Shown one piece after another: positions 17,499-26,060 of a stretch of 34,950 nucleotides of DNA. The notes under the pieces are model-generated. The model did no database searches and had not been told where the DNA came from. It saw nothing but the letters and a program-made list of their open reading frames with translations. The stretch is taken from positions 1 to 34,950 of the forward strand of contig URJI01000019.1 of NCBI GenBank assembly GCA_900548215.1, in the 5' to 3' direction. This DNA comes from an uncultured Coprococcus sp. (GTDB taxonomy: Bacteria; Bacillota; Clostridia; Lachnospirales; Lachnospiraceae). Position 1 is the stretch's first letter. The number at the start of each line of letters is the position of its first letter. Position numbers and translations under genes: made by a program.

Positions 17499-18362
17499 TC
17501 AATCCCTGCCCGTTCTGAGAAATTCTTTTACCTCCTGTAATTTCTCCTTTGCATCGTGCAGCCCGAGCTCGTACATGGCTTCTATCATCTCAGGTTTTCT
17601 CTCAAGTCTTGATATCTCTATAGTCTCACTTGGTCTTATGATCAGGGTATCGCCCTGCTTCTCCAGCTCTTCCAGCTTGTCCAAGGTCTTGTTGTAATAC
17701 AGATGCCTCATATGGCATCGTCTTACAAACTCAGGATATTCCCTGTACCTTCCCGCCTCAAGTCTGAGCATTCTGTCAGGACCTTTCCTGTATCCGGCAG
17801 GTCTTGTGAGAACAACCACATTTCTCCTGTATCCCATTCGCCTGAATGCAAATATAGGAATACTGTCAGATACTCCTCCGTCCAGAAGTTTCATGCCGTC
17901 CACCTCAACCGTATTCGATATAAGAGGCAGGGATGCCGATGCCCTTACCTTGTTCACATCATCCGGATTTCTCAGGTCCGTACACTCAAGATACTCCGCC
18001 TCTCCGGTCTCCAGATTGGAACATCCCACATAGAATCTTGTCGGATTTGCAAGAAATGCATCATAGTCCAGAGGATCCAGCTTCTCTGGTATGTCGTGAT
18101 AACAGAACTGTTCTCCGCATATATCCCCTGTCGTTATGAGCGAGTACAGACTCATGTAATGTTTATTGTTTCTATATTTCAGATTATATCTTATATTGCG
18201 TCCTCTCTGGCCTGCCACAAATGACAGTCCGTGTATGGCTCCGGCTGATACTCCGATCACACCATCCACAGTTATATCGTTATCCATAAAGACGTCCAGC
18301 ACACCTGCGGTATATATACCACGCTGTCCGCCACCTTCAAGAACAAGCCCTGTCTTTGCCAT
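17499..18362 (-). CDS. Patatin-like phospholipase
   Basis: A 287-residue serine hydrolase of the patatin type. The oxyanion loop EGGGQRG is at about 9-15, the nucleophile elbow GVSAG at 37-41 (S39), and the catalytic Asp is D161 in the DGG motif, the Ser-Asp dyad of patatins. Members (YjjU/RssA-like) cleave acyl chains from membrane lipids in the cytoplasm. ATG 18362 is chosen because a GGAAAGG/GGCGGG purine stretch precedes it; in-frame ATGs at 18386 and 18383 lack a site. It is followed after 4 bases by the MATE gene and preceded by hydF, but nothing links it to hydrogenase maturation. Confidence 0.9.
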   Translation of the reverse strand: MAKTGLVLEGGGQRGIYTAGVLDVFMDNDITVDGVIGVSAGAIHGLSFVAGQRGRNIRYNLKYRNNKHYMSLYSLITTGDICGEQFCYHDIPEKLDPLDYDAFLANPTRFYVGCSNLETGEAEYLECTDLRNPDDVNKVRASASLPLISNTVEVDGMKLLDGGVSDSIPIFAFRRMGYRRNVVVLTRPAGYRKGPDRMLRLEAGRYREYPEFVRRCHMRHLYYNKTLDKLEELEKQGDTLIIRPSETIEISRLERKPEMIEAMYELGLHDAKEKLQEVKEFLRTGRD

Positions 18363-18443
18363 ATTCCCGCCTTTCCGAAGCATCATCCATACAAAATTCT
18401 GTAGTCACTTTCTTCCGTCATTTGGATCCGCCCCAATATATTT

Positions 18444-19697
18444 TTATGTTAATGTATTCTTATCCTTATCATGAGATTTCCTGAACACTTCCAGGCTTCT
18501 CGCCAGTATCCCATTCATGTGAGCTATTGCCGTACCATAATTGGTCATGGGAATGTTCTGCTCCTGGGTCATCTTCTGCCGGCTCACCATCTCACGCTCA
18601 TTCAGCATACAGCCCCCACAGTGTATCACCAGATCAAATCCCGAAAGATCCTCCGGAAACTCCGTTCCGCTGGTAAAATGATATTCAGGCGTGCAGCCTG
18701 TATACCTGTTTATCCATCCCGGAAGCTTCACCGTTCCTATATCATCGCACTGTCTGTGATGTGTGCACCCCTCAGCTATCAATATCTTCGGATGGCTGTC
18801 CTTGTCAAATTCATCCAGCTTATATGCCGCTTTCACTGCACCGTCAAGCTGCCCTTTGAACCTCGCCATCAATATGGAAAATGATGTAAGGTATGTGCTC
18901 TCCGGCACTATCCGCATCACATTTTCAAACGCCTGGGAATCCGTGACAACCAGTGAGACCTGATCGCCAAATCTGGACAACGTATCTGTAAGCTCCGTAT
19001 CCCTGCACGCCACCGCTATGGCACCAGTATCAAATACATCCCTCATGACCTGCTGCTGCGGAAGTATAAGCCTTCCCTTGGGAGCTGCCGAATCTATCGG
19101 TATCACAAGTACAACCACGTCTCCGGGTTCTATCAGATCACCCACAAGCCGGCGTGCCGTCGGTGTTTCCACCGTCAGATGCCCGATCATCTCTTTCAGA
19201 TCATTTATCCGGGTTCTCTCTCTGGCGCTCACCCATATATGAGGACATGCCCTGAGTATCTCTTCGTCTGCCTGCTCTATACGCTTCACGCAATCTGCAG
19301 ATACCACATCGCACTTATTGTATGCAATTATATAATTTATATTCTTCTCTCCAAACAAATGTATGAGCTGTCTGTCATTCTCGGAAAGCCCAGCCGTTCC
19401 GTCCACCACAAGAACCGCCACATCCATCTTCCTGAGAGCCTGCTTTGCCTTCTGTACTCTTAGACATCCGAGATCTCCCTCATCATCCATGCCCGGAGTA
19501 TCTGTGATGACCACCGGTCCCAGTGGAAGAAGTTCCATTGATTTGTTCACAGGATCCGTGGTTGTTCCCGCCACATCCGACACGACAGACAGGCTCTGCC
19601 CCGTCACTGCATTTACAAGGCTGGATTTGCCCGCATTTCGCTGTCCGAAGAAGCCTATATGAATCCTGTTTGCCGATGGTGTATCGTTATATCCCAT
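18444..19697 (-). CDS. hydF: [FeFe]-hydrogenase H-cluster maturation GTPase HydF
   Basis: A 417-residue protein. The N-terminal GTPase has G1 GQRNAGKS (18-25), G3 DTPG (65-68) and G4 NKCD (126-129). The C-terminal metal-binding part has the HydF signature: EGCTHH, then about 45 residues later HCGGC, giving the Cys/His ligands of its [4Fe-4S] cluster. HydF is the scaffold on which the diiron subcluster is assembled and from which it is delivered to apo-hydrogenase HydA. ATG 19697 is chosen because AGGAG lies seven bases upstream, inside the end of hydG; an upstream in-frame ATG at 19736 has no such site. HydE and HydA are not in the window. Confidence 0.95.
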   Translation of the reverse strand: MGYNDTPSANRIHIGFFGQRNAGKSSLVNAVTGQSLSVVSDVAGTTTDPVNKSMELLPLGPVVITDTPGMDDEGDLGCLRVQKAKQALRKMDVAVLVVDGTAGLSENDRQLIHLFGEKNINYIIAYNKCDVVSADCVKRIEQADEEILRACPHIWVSARERTRINDLKEMIGHLTVETPTARRLVGDLIEPGDVVVLVIPIDSAAPKGRLILPQQQVMRDVFDTGAIAVACRDTELTDTLSRFGDQVSLVVTDSQAFENVMRIVPESTYLTSFSILMARFKGQLDGAVKAAYKLDEFDKDSHPKILIAEGCTHHRQCDDIGTVKLPGWINRYTGCTPEYHFTSGTEFPEDLSGFDLVIHCGGCMLNEREMVSRQKMTQEQNIPMTNYGTAIAHMNGILARSLEVFRKSHDKDKNTLT

Positions 19698-19710
19698 GTG
19701 TATCTCCTGC

Positions 19711-21129
19711 CTAGAATCTGAAATCCCTGTCTCCATGCTTTATCCTGTCAAGTCTCTCTACAACTATCTGTCTGACCCTCTCATTCGGAATATTCGCAAG
19801 TTCTTCCTGTATAAGCCGCCTGCCAAGCTCTGCGGTCTCCGGCGACGCATAATCCACCAGATACTCCTCAAGAGTCATCAGCGCATTTGGATGACAGCAG
19901 TTCTGAATCTGACCACTCTTGCACAGACTCATGAACCTGTCTCCGGTTCTGCCCTCCCTGTAACATGCCGTACAAAATGACGGGATATATCCCTTTGTCA
20001 TAAGCCAGTTCACCACCTGATCCAGGGTTCTCGTATCACTGACGTCAAACTGCTCAGACTTCTCATCCTCCGGCTCCGGCTCATAGTAACCGCCGACACT
20101 GGTCTTTGAACCGCCGCTTATCTGTGACACTCCCAGCCTTATGATCTCGTCGCGCACCTTTGGATTCTCCCTTGTGGAGATGATCATTCCGGTGTATGGC
20201 ACAGCTATCCTGATGCATGCTGCAATCTTGCAGAACGTCTCATCACTTATTCCATTGTCAAATGCGTCCGGGTCTATATCATCCGCCTTCTTCACTCTTG
20301 GAACGCTTATAGTGTGTGGGCCTACACCGTGAACCGCCTCAAGATGCTCCGCATGCATCAAAAGTCCTGCAAATTCATATCTATATTTGTCCAGGCCAAA
20401 GAGTACACCAAGTCCCACATCATCTATTCCACCCTCCATGGCACGATCCATGGCCTCGGTGTGATATGAATAGTCATGTTTTGGCCCATATGGATGAAGC
20501 TTCTCATAAGCTTCCTTGTCATAAGTCTCCTGAAAAAGGATGTATGTTCCTATCCCGGCCTCATGAAGTTTCCGGTAGTTCTCCACCGTTGTCGCCGCTA
20601 TATTTACATTCACACGGCGGATTGCTCCGTTCTTGTGCTTTATGCTGCAGATAGTGTCAATACACTCAAGTATATACTCTATGGGATTATTCTTAGGATC
20701 CTCACCGGCCTCTATAGCCAGTCTCTTGTGCCCCATATCCTGAAGAGCTATGACTTCCTTTCTGACCTCATCCTGTGTCAGTTTCTTTCTTGCAATATGT
20801 TTATTCTTTACATGGTAAGGACAGTACACGCACCCATTTACACAGTAATTTGACAGATAGAGTGGAGCAAACATGACTATTCTGTTGCCATAAAAGTCCT
20901 TCTTGATCTGTTCCGCAAGATCGTATATCTCTGCGATCTTGTCCGGCATCTCACACGCAAGAAGTACAGATGCCTCTCTGTGTGTAAGTCCCTTTCTGAG
21001 CTTTGCCTTCTCTATGATGCTGTCTACCAACTCCACATTGTTCTTGTTGCTCTCCGCATATTCCAGAGTCTCACGGATCTCTCCGTCATCTATGAACTCT
21101 TCTGCCTTCATAGATTTCATGTCGTACAT
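19711..21129 (-). CDS. hydG: [FeFe]-hydrogenase maturase HydG (radical SAM tyrosine lyase)
   Basis: A 472-residue radical SAM enzyme of typical HydG length. The SAM cluster motif CxxxCxxC is C96, C100, C103 (NYCVNGCVYCPY). The C-terminal auxiliary cluster motif begins with FCTACYREGRTGDRF and continues to KSGQIQNCC near the end, separating HydG from its relative ThiH. HydG splits tyrosine to p-cresol, CO and cyanide and supplies the CO and CN ligands of the H-cluster. The start has AGAAGG about eight bases upstream. hydF follows 13 bases after the stop codon. The pair shows that the organism makes [FeFe] hydrogenase, in line with a fermentative H2 metabolism. Confidence 0.96.
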   Translation of the reverse strand: MYDMKSMKAEEFIDDGEIRETLEYAESNKNNVELVDSIIEKAKLRKGLTHREASVLLACEMPDKIAEIYDLAEQIKKDFYGNRIVMFAPLYLSNYCVNGCVYCPYHVKNKHIARKKLTQDEVRKEVIALQDMGHKRLAIEAGEDPKNNPIEYILECIDTICSIKHKNGAIRRVNVNIAATTVENYRKLHEAGIGTYILFQETYDKEAYEKLHPYGPKHDYSYHTEAMDRAMEGGIDDVGLGVLFGLDKYRYEFAGLLMHAEHLEAVHGVGPHTISVPRVKKADDIDPDAFDNGISDETFCKIAACIRIAVPYTGMIISTRENPKVRDEIIRLGVSQISGGSKTSVGGYYEPEPEDEKSEQFDVSDTRTLDQVVNWLMTKGYIPSFCTACYREGRTGDRFMSLCKSGQIQNCCHPNALMTLEEYLVDYASPETAELGRRLIQEELANIPNERVRQIVVERLDRIKHGDRDFRF

Positions 21130-21181
21130 ACAATCAGCCTTCTTTCTCTATTCTCCGTATGCCCTTCCAAAACATCCAGAT

Positions 21182-21925
21182 CTAGCCCATATTGCCATCC
21201 TCAGTGATGGTCTCTGTCGCAGTCTCATCTGCATTACCTGATCCATCCTCCAGTTCACCCTCAGTACAGTCCGGATCACCCACTCCAGACTCTGACGACG
21301 TATCGGTATCATCCGCCCCGGATTCACTGCCACTGTCAACAGCCGCTGGCAGAAGAACATAGTCAACATACCATCCATCATCACATTTGAGTACAAACTC
21401 CTGCACCTGAAGAGTTATCACTTCTCCAGCTTTGCCTGTGACTATCCATTCAGCATCCACGCTTCTGTACTGTGAAACTCCTTTCACACCATTATCCGCA
21501 AATGTCTGTTTCAGATCCTCCACATTGCTCACAGCCTTAATATCTGTAATCTTACATTCTATCTTGTCGATATCTCCTATCTTGTCATTCACATAAGTTC
21601 GAAATTTCGTTATATATATATCCTGTATATCGCTTATAGAGAGAACCTTGGATTTTTCCTCATACTGCTTTATATACCCGGGTGCTATATATTCAGCCAT
21701 ATCTTTTCCAGTCCCAAATGCGTACATATCTGCAGTCTCATATGCCAATTTCTTCGCTGCATGCGCAAATCTGAAATATATAACATAGAAGACCGCTATC
21801 ACAATAACGATGAGCACCGCCAGGATCCGTATCAGAACCCGCAATTTTCCGCTGTTCCCCGCCTGTGAATTTCCACTGCTGTTCTTATTCTCCCCTTTGT
21901 TCTTATCACGCTTTTTTTCTGTCAT
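21182..21925 (-). CDS. Single-pass membrane protein of unknown function
   Basis: A 247-residue protein not recognised as a known family. A basic, Lys/Asn-rich N-terminus (1-28) is followed by one TM helix at about 29-50 (VLIRILAVLIVIVIAVFYVIYF). The extracytoplasmic part (55-190) has alternating hydrophobic patterns and an ATPGY-like region, and could be an NTF2-like fold from its size and the final DGWYVDYVLLP strand. The last ~50 residues are acidic and low-complexity (Ser, Asp, Glu, Thr). It lies 52 bases upstream of hydG on the same strand, so it may share the transcript, but there is no known link of such a protein to hydrogenase maturation. Confidence 0.6.
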   Translation of the reverse strand: MTEKKRDKNKGENKNSSGNSQAGNSGKLRVLIRILAVLIVIVIAVFYVIYFRFAHAAKKLAYETADMYAFGTGKDMAEYIAPGYIKQYEEKSKVLSISDIQDIYITKFRTYVNDKIGDIDKIECKITDIKAVSNVEDLKQTFADNGVKGVSQYRSVDAEWIVTGKAGEVITLQVQEFVLKCDDGWYVDYVLLPAAVDSGSESGADDTDTSSESGVGDPDCTEGELEDGSGNADETATETITEDGNMG

Positions 21926-22045
21926 ATTCCCTTATCCCATCTTATTTTCTAGCCATGGACCTCTGTCCGTATGACCACGGACATTATACACCCTCAGACC
22001 ACATTCCCGCAATCAACAAGTTATCCTAGAACTAAAAGCCTGAAA

Positions 22046-22092
22046 TAAAAAGCAAAAATAAACCGCACAAACAAGTCCGTTCATGCGGTTCG
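22046..22092 (-). terminator. Intrinsic terminator after plsC-like gene
   Basis: Read on the minus strand, AACCGCA (22084-22090 complement) pairs with TGCGGTT (22061-22067 complement) around an 16-base loop, followed by TATTTTTGCTTTTTATTT. It lies 22 bases after the acyltransferase stop. Confidence 0.75.
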
Positions 22093-22113
22093 TAAAATAA
22101 TATTCTGCTATGA

Positions 22114-22839
22114 CTACCAACAGTTCATCGTCTTCATAGTATCGAGCTTAGCCTGAATCCTTGCAGCGACCATATCCCTGATCTCCACTGTACTCTTGTC
22201 TGCAATATCCTCATAAAGTATAGGTTCCAGAAATGCAAGCTGTGTGGTCACCGTCCTGAGAGACCACCCCTCAAACGGTTTGAAGGAATCATAAAGCACC
22301 ACTGGAACTATAGGGCACTTTGCTTTCTTTGCAATCTTGAAGCTGCCTGGCATAAACTCCTTAAGCTCGTTATGACTTTTATCATATCCACCTTCTGGAA
22401 ATAATATGTATCTGCGGCCTGCCCTGATCTCAGTTGATACATCATTTATAACCTTGACCTGCTGTCTTATATCTTCCTTGTCCAATCTCTGAGCCTTCAG
22501 TAGATCTGTGAGCTGATCTGCAATAAACAGTTTTGATCTCTTCGCATCCATAACATAGGTGATTGGCTTATCATGGGACACTATAACTCCAAGAACATCA
22601 TACTTGCCCTGATGGTTCGCATACATGATATATCCGCCTTCCTTAGGCAGATTCTCCATACCCGTAGCAACCGTCTTTATGAATGCACGTTTTCTCACAT
22701 GATTACACATGACCTGTGCCATCTGATAGCATACATCCTCCCCATATTTCTCCGGGTGTCTGGCATAATACGACATCTTTGGCACATAGTACATGATCAA
22801 AAAAACACACGAAACTATTACCCAAATAAATCTTAACAT
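22114..22839 (-). CDS. plsC: 1-acyl-sn-glycerol-3-phosphate acyltransferase-like protein
   Basis: A 241-residue membrane acyltransferase. The N-terminal helix (about 3-20) anchors it. The catalytic HX4D motif is H76-D81 in NHQGKYD, and the second conserved block is FPEGG at 147-151, which binds the acyl acceptor phosphate. PlsC acylates lysophosphatidic acid to phosphatidic acid in phospholipid synthesis; paralogues with other acceptors exist, so the gene name is by family. GAGG precedes the ATG. The gene is a single unit with its own promoter candidate and terminator, downstream of the ATP synthase operon. Confidence 0.85.
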   Translation of the reverse strand: MLRFIWVIVSCVFLIMYYVPKMSYYARHPEKYGEDVCYQMAQVMCNHVRKRAFIKTVATGMENLPKEGGYIMYANHQGKYDVLGVIVSHDKPITYVMDAKRSKLFIADQLTDLLKAQRLDKEDIRQQVKVINDVSTEIRAGRRYILFPEGGYDKSHNELKEFMPGSFKIAKKAKCPIVPVVLYDSFKPFEGWSLRTVTTQLAFLEPILYEDIADKSTVEIRDMVAARIQAKLDTMKTMNCW

Positions 22840-22868
22840 AACTACCTCTAACCAAATGCCTTCAACTC

Positions 22869-22904
22869 AAAAATGTGTGCATATAAATGCACACGTCCTT
22901 TTTT
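22869..22904. promoter_or_regulatory. Perfect hairpin with T runs on both sides in the plsC leader
   Basis: GTGTGCAT (22875-22882), loop ATAA, ATGCACAC (22887-22894). On the minus strand it is followed by ATTTTT, so it looks like a small intrinsic terminator or attenuator between the plsC promoter candidate and the plsC start. On the + strand six T (22899-22904) follow after four bases. Confidence 0.5.
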
Positions 22905-22931
22905 GCACAATTTTACCATTTACTGTCTAAT

Positions 22932-22961
22932 TATTTTCTCAGCAAAGGGAAAAGTTGTCAA
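22932..22961 (-). promoter_or_regulatory. Candidate sigma-A promoter for plsC
   Basis: A perfect -35 TTGACA (complement of 22956-22961) is followed after 17-18 bases by an AT-rich -10 candidate (GAAAAT/AAAATA, complement of 22932-22938). The -10 is weak. It sits about 100 bases before the plsC start, downstream of the ATP operon terminator. Confidence 0.4.
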
Positions 22962-23030
22962 GTAACATTTTTCACGTTTTGTCAGTGGCAAATATATCGT
23001 TGATAAGTTTTTTCAACTACCCATTTGCAT

Positions 23031-23084
23031 AAAAAAGACAATGCCACACCATACTTATCAATACGGTGTTGGCACTGCCTTCTT
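23031..23084. terminator. Terminator of the ATP synthase operon
   Basis: TGCCACACC (23042-23050) pairs with GGTGTTGGCA (23065-23074) with one bulge. On the minus strand the stem is followed by TTGTCTTTTTT (complement of 23031-23041). A shorter T-rich stretch follows on the + strand. Confidence 0.8.
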
Positions 23085-23088
23085 TATA

Positions 23089-23185
23089 ATAGACTCAAAA
23101 TCCCACGCTGACGCGCTCTGTCTTCGTCCCGCTGCATCTTTCGACTGACGGGATTCTTCTAGACTCAAATGCCTGCAAGCAGGCG
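23089..23185 (-). repeat. Two structured units ending in TTTGAGTCTA in the atpC 3' untranslated region
   Basis: The decamer TTTGAGTCTA occurs twice on the minus strand (complement of 23160-23169 and 23090-23099), 70 bases apart. The first follows a perfect hairpin GCCTGC-AA-GCAGGC (23171-23184). The second closes a larger foldback in which AATCCC (23099-23104) can pair with GGGATT (23150-23155). The units lie between the atpC stop and the operon terminator and contain no gene. Confidence 0.55.
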
Positions 23186-23207
23186 CTTGGGGTTTCTGCG
23201 CTGGGTT

Positions 23208-23612
23208 TTATATCTTTTCTGTTACTTTAAGTCTCGTGAGAGCACGCGCAAGAGACGCCTCGCTCTGCTTGTATTCCTTCAGACTCTCTTTCTGTCTGAG
23301 TCTCTCTTCCGCTCTGATCTTTGCCTCCCTGGCTCTGACTCTGTCGATATCCTCCGGCTTCTCTGCGGAATCCACGATAAGGACAACTCGGTTATTTACT
23401 ATTTGAACAAAGCCTTCGCCCACAACACCGACTACCTGCTCACCTTTACTAGTAGTGATCCTGATCTCGCCTATGCTGGTCGCTATGACCATGTTCTCAT
23501 GATGTGCAAGAACCGCTTTCTCTCCATCTTCAAGTGGAAGAACTATCTTCTCTGCCCGGCCTTCGAAGAATATCTTATTGCTGGAAATAACTCTCAGATA
23601 AAATGTATTCAT
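23208..23612 (-). CDS. atpC: ATP synthase F1 subunit epsilon
   Basis: A 134-residue epsilon subunit, normal length. The N-terminal beta-sandwich (MNTFYLRVISSNKIFFEGRAEKIVLPLEDGE, then LAHHENMVIATSIGEIRI) is followed by a C-terminal helical hairpin rich in Arg/Glu (DIDRVRAREAKIRAEERLRQK). It belongs to the central stalk and modulates ATP hydrolysis. ATG has AAGGAAG six bases upstream. It is the last gene of the operon, separated from atpD by 53 bases that contain a decanucleotide repeat. Confidence 0.95.
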   Translation of the reverse strand: MNTFYLRVISSNKIFFEGRAEKIVLPLEDGEKAVLAHHENMVIATSIGEIRITTSKGEQVVGVVGEGFVQIVNNRVVLIVDSAEKPEDIDRVRAREAKIRAEERLRQKESLKEYKQSEASLARALTRLKVTEKI

Positions 23613-23630
23613 CTATGCACTTCCTTTTCT

Positions 23631-23670
23631 GATATCTGTTGATGTCTGCTGATATCCTCTGATATTTACT
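23631..23670. repeat. Four tandem 10-base units between atpD and atpC
   Basis: On the + strand the units read GATATCTGTT, GATGTCTGCT, GATATCCTCT and GATATTTACT, in exact 10-base register. The last unit runs into the atpD stop codon. The spacer has no other features. Confidence 0.65.
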
Positions 23671-25054
23671 GGCCCTTCTCGGCCTTTTCCTTTACTTCCT
23701 CTATAGTACCTACATTGAAGAATGCCCACTCCGGATACTCGTCCATCTCACCGTCAACTATCATCTTGAAGCCCTTGATAGTATCTTTGAGACTTACATA
23801 CTTTCCTGGGATACCTGTGAAGTTCTCAGCTACATGGAATGGCTGTGACAGGAATCTCTGAACCTTTCTGGCTCTTGTAACTGTGAGTTTATCCGCATCC
23901 GAAAGCTCCTCCATACCAAGGATTGCAATGATATCCTGCAGCTCCTTGTACTTCTGAAGGATCTCCTGCACACGTCTTGCAACTTCGTAATGCTCCTCGC
24001 CGACTATATCAGCCTCAAGGATTCGTGAGCTTGACTCCAGCGGATCTACTGCCGGATAAATACCCTGCTCAACGATCTTTCTTGAGAGAACTGTATTTGC
24101 ATCCAGATGTGCAAATGTTGTGGCTGGGGCAGGATCTGTAAGGTCATCGGCTGGCACATATACGGCCTGAACTGATGTGACTGATCCTTCCTTGGTAGAA
24201 GCGATTCGCTCCTGAAGCTCACCCATCTCATTTGCAAGTGTTGGCTGATAACCAACTGCTGACGGCATACGTCCGAGAAGTGATGAAACCTCTGAACCAG
24301 CCTGTGTAAATCTGAATATATTATCAATGAACAACAGCACATCCTGATGATTTACATCACGGAAATACTCTGCCATTGTAAGTCCTGTCTCTGCAACTCT
24401 CATTCTGGCTCCAGGTGGTTCATTCATCTGTCCGAACACCAGGGCGGTCTTGTCGATAACGCCTGACTCGCTCATCTCTGTCCACAGATCATTTCCCTCT
24501 CTTGAACGCTCTCCAACACCGGTGAATATGGAATATCCACCATGTACAGATGCTATGTTCTGTATAAGCTCCTGGATAAGGACTGTCTTACCAACTCCAG
24601 CACCGCCGAACAGACCGATCTTACCACCCTTTGAGTAAGGTGCAAGAAGATCTATGACCTTGATACCTGTCTCAAGTATCTCTATGACAGGGCTCTGATT
24701 CTCAAATGTTGGTGGCTCTCTGTGGATTACCCAGTGCTCTGTGTCTGAGAGATCCTCCTTGCCATCTATTGTCTCACCAAGCACATTGAACAGACGTCCA
24801 AGTGTCTGATTTCCTACTGGAACTTTGATTCCCGATCCGGTTGCAACGACTTCCATATCTCTTGAAAGTCCCTCACTGGCAGACAGCATGATACATCTTA
24901 CTGTATTGTTTCCTACATGCTGCGCTACTTCCATAACACATCTTTTTCCATGATTATCTACTTCTAGAGCATCCTTGATGTATGGCAGATCGTTGTCTGG
25001 GAATTCTACATCTACTACAGGTCCCATGACCTGTACTATCTTACCATTTTTCAA
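23666..25054 (-). CDS. atpD: ATP synthase F1 subunit beta
   Basis: A 462-residue catalytic subunit. P-loop GGAGVGKT is at 150-157, catalytic glutamate E182 lies in GVGERSREGND, and the DNIFRFTQAGSEVSSLLGRMPS and YVPADDLTDPAPATTFAHLDA blocks are the classic beta-subunit segments. It makes ATP at the alpha/beta interface. The start is TTG 25054, with AAGGAGG nine bases upstream; an ATG five bases before it is out of frame and ends at once (ATG TTT TGA). It lies 80 bases after atpG. Confidence 0.97.
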   Translation of the reverse strand: MKNGKIVQVMGPVVDVEFPDNDLPYIKDALEVDNHGKRCVMEVAQHVGNNTVRCIMLSASEGLSRDMEVVATGSGIKVPVGNQTLGRLFNVLGETIDGKEDLSDTEHWVIHREPPTFENQSPVIEILETGIKVIDLLAPYSKGGKIGLFGGAGVGKTVLIQELIQNIASVHGGYSIFTGVGERSREGNDLWTEMSESGVIDKTALVFGQMNEPPGARMRVAETGLTMAEYFRDVNHQDVLLFIDNIFRFTQAGSEVSSLLGRMPSAVGYQPTLANEMGELQERIASTKEGSVTSVQAVYVPADDLTDPAPATTFAHLDANTVLSRKIVEQGIYPAVDPLESSSRILEADIVGEEHYEVARRVQEILQKYKELQDIIAILGMEELSDADKLTVTRARKVQRFLSQPFHVAENFTGIPGKYVSLKDTIKGFKMIVDGEMDEYPEWAFFNVGTIEEVKEKAEKGQ

Positions 25055-25134
25055 AACATCAGACCTCCTTCTTAATTTTTCTCTTTGAAGGTGTATGAGA
25101 AACCTTTAAGCATCCACCTATCTACTTATATAAA

Positions 25135-26019
25135 TTAACTTCTATCTCTTTGAGCTCTGGCGCCACCGGCGATCTCGGTGATCTCCTGGGTTATGGCTGC
25201 CTGTCTTGCTCTGTTATATTTTATATTAAGATCATCCAACATCTCCTTGGCACTCTTGGTGGCTGAGTCCATCGCCATCATTCGGCTGTTCTGCTCACTA
25301 CAGAAGGACTCTACCAGAGCACCATATATATATCCCATGACACAGTTTGGCACGATTCGGTCAAGCACGGCCTTCGGTGAAGGCTCCATGGTAATCTCCT
25401 CGTGGAACACATCCGCAGGAACGCCTGCGAAGTCGGTCCTCTTCATAGGGAGGAGCTGTATCATCTGTGGTTCCACGACCACACTGCTCTTCATGTTCGT
25501 ATATATGATGTATACCTCATCTATATCGCCGTTCTCATAGTTTTCAAGCATCTTGTCCGCTATGACTCTGGCTCTGTGAAGACTTGGATTCTGAGCTGTA
25601 TACTGGAAATGTATATCTATAGGCACTCCCTTCTTGGCGAAGTAGTGTCTTCCCACCTGTCCGACTACATACAGCTCACTGTTCGGGTGGGCTGCAAGCT
25701 CCTGCTCGGCGATCTTGATTACATTGTGGTTGTAAGCTCCTGCCATACCTTTATCGGCGGTGATTACAAGATAGCCACGTTTTCTGTCCTCTTCCTTGAT
25801 GTCCTCTCTGCTGTCGAAATACAGATGCTCCATCTCAGGAACATGTCTGAGCATTCTGGCAAGAGCAACCTGGAGTGTATAGAAATAAGGCTCCGTGTTC
25901 TCAAGATCCGTCCTGGCCTTTTTCAGCTTGGACGATGAGATCATATACATTGCATTGGTGATCTTCTGAGTATCCTTGATACTCTTTATTCTATTCTGGA
26001 TTTCTTTGGTATTTGCCAA
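25135..26019 (-). CDS. atpG: ATP synthase F1 subunit gamma
   Basis: A 294-residue rotor shaft subunit. The N-terminal helix IQNRIKSIKDTQKITNAMYMISSSKLKKA and the C-terminal helix (YNRARQAAITQEITEIAGGARA) are the coiled coil that rotates within alpha3beta3. The central Rossmann-like part has LVITADKGMAGAYNHNV. The start is TTG 26019, preceded by GAGGTGAT at good spacing. It follows atpA after 41 bases. Confidence 0.96.
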   Translation of the reverse strand: MANTKEIQNRIKSIKDTQKITNAMYMISSSKLKKARTDLENTEPYFYTLQVALARMLRHVPEMEHLYFDSREDIKEEDRKRGYLVITADKGMAGAYNHNVIKIAEQELAAHPNSELYVVGQVGRHYFAKKGVPIDIHFQYTAQNPSLHRARVIADKMLENYENGDIDEVYIIYTNMKSSVVVEPQMIQLLPMKRTDFAGVPADVFHEEITMEPSPKAVLDRIVPNCVMGYIYGALVESFCSEQNSRMMAMDSATKSAKEMLDDLNIKYNRARQAAITQEITEIAGGARAQRDRS

Positions 26020-26060
26020 TCAAATCACCTCTCAACGAATCTTCTGATTTCTCCTGAAAT

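Noticed and set aside
18383..18422. A 12-codon frame (ATG ACG GAA) upstream of the patatin gene that ends at the patatin alternative ATG.
   Set aside because: Its ribosome site is poor and the chosen patatin start lies further downstream; nothing suggests a regulatory leader peptide.
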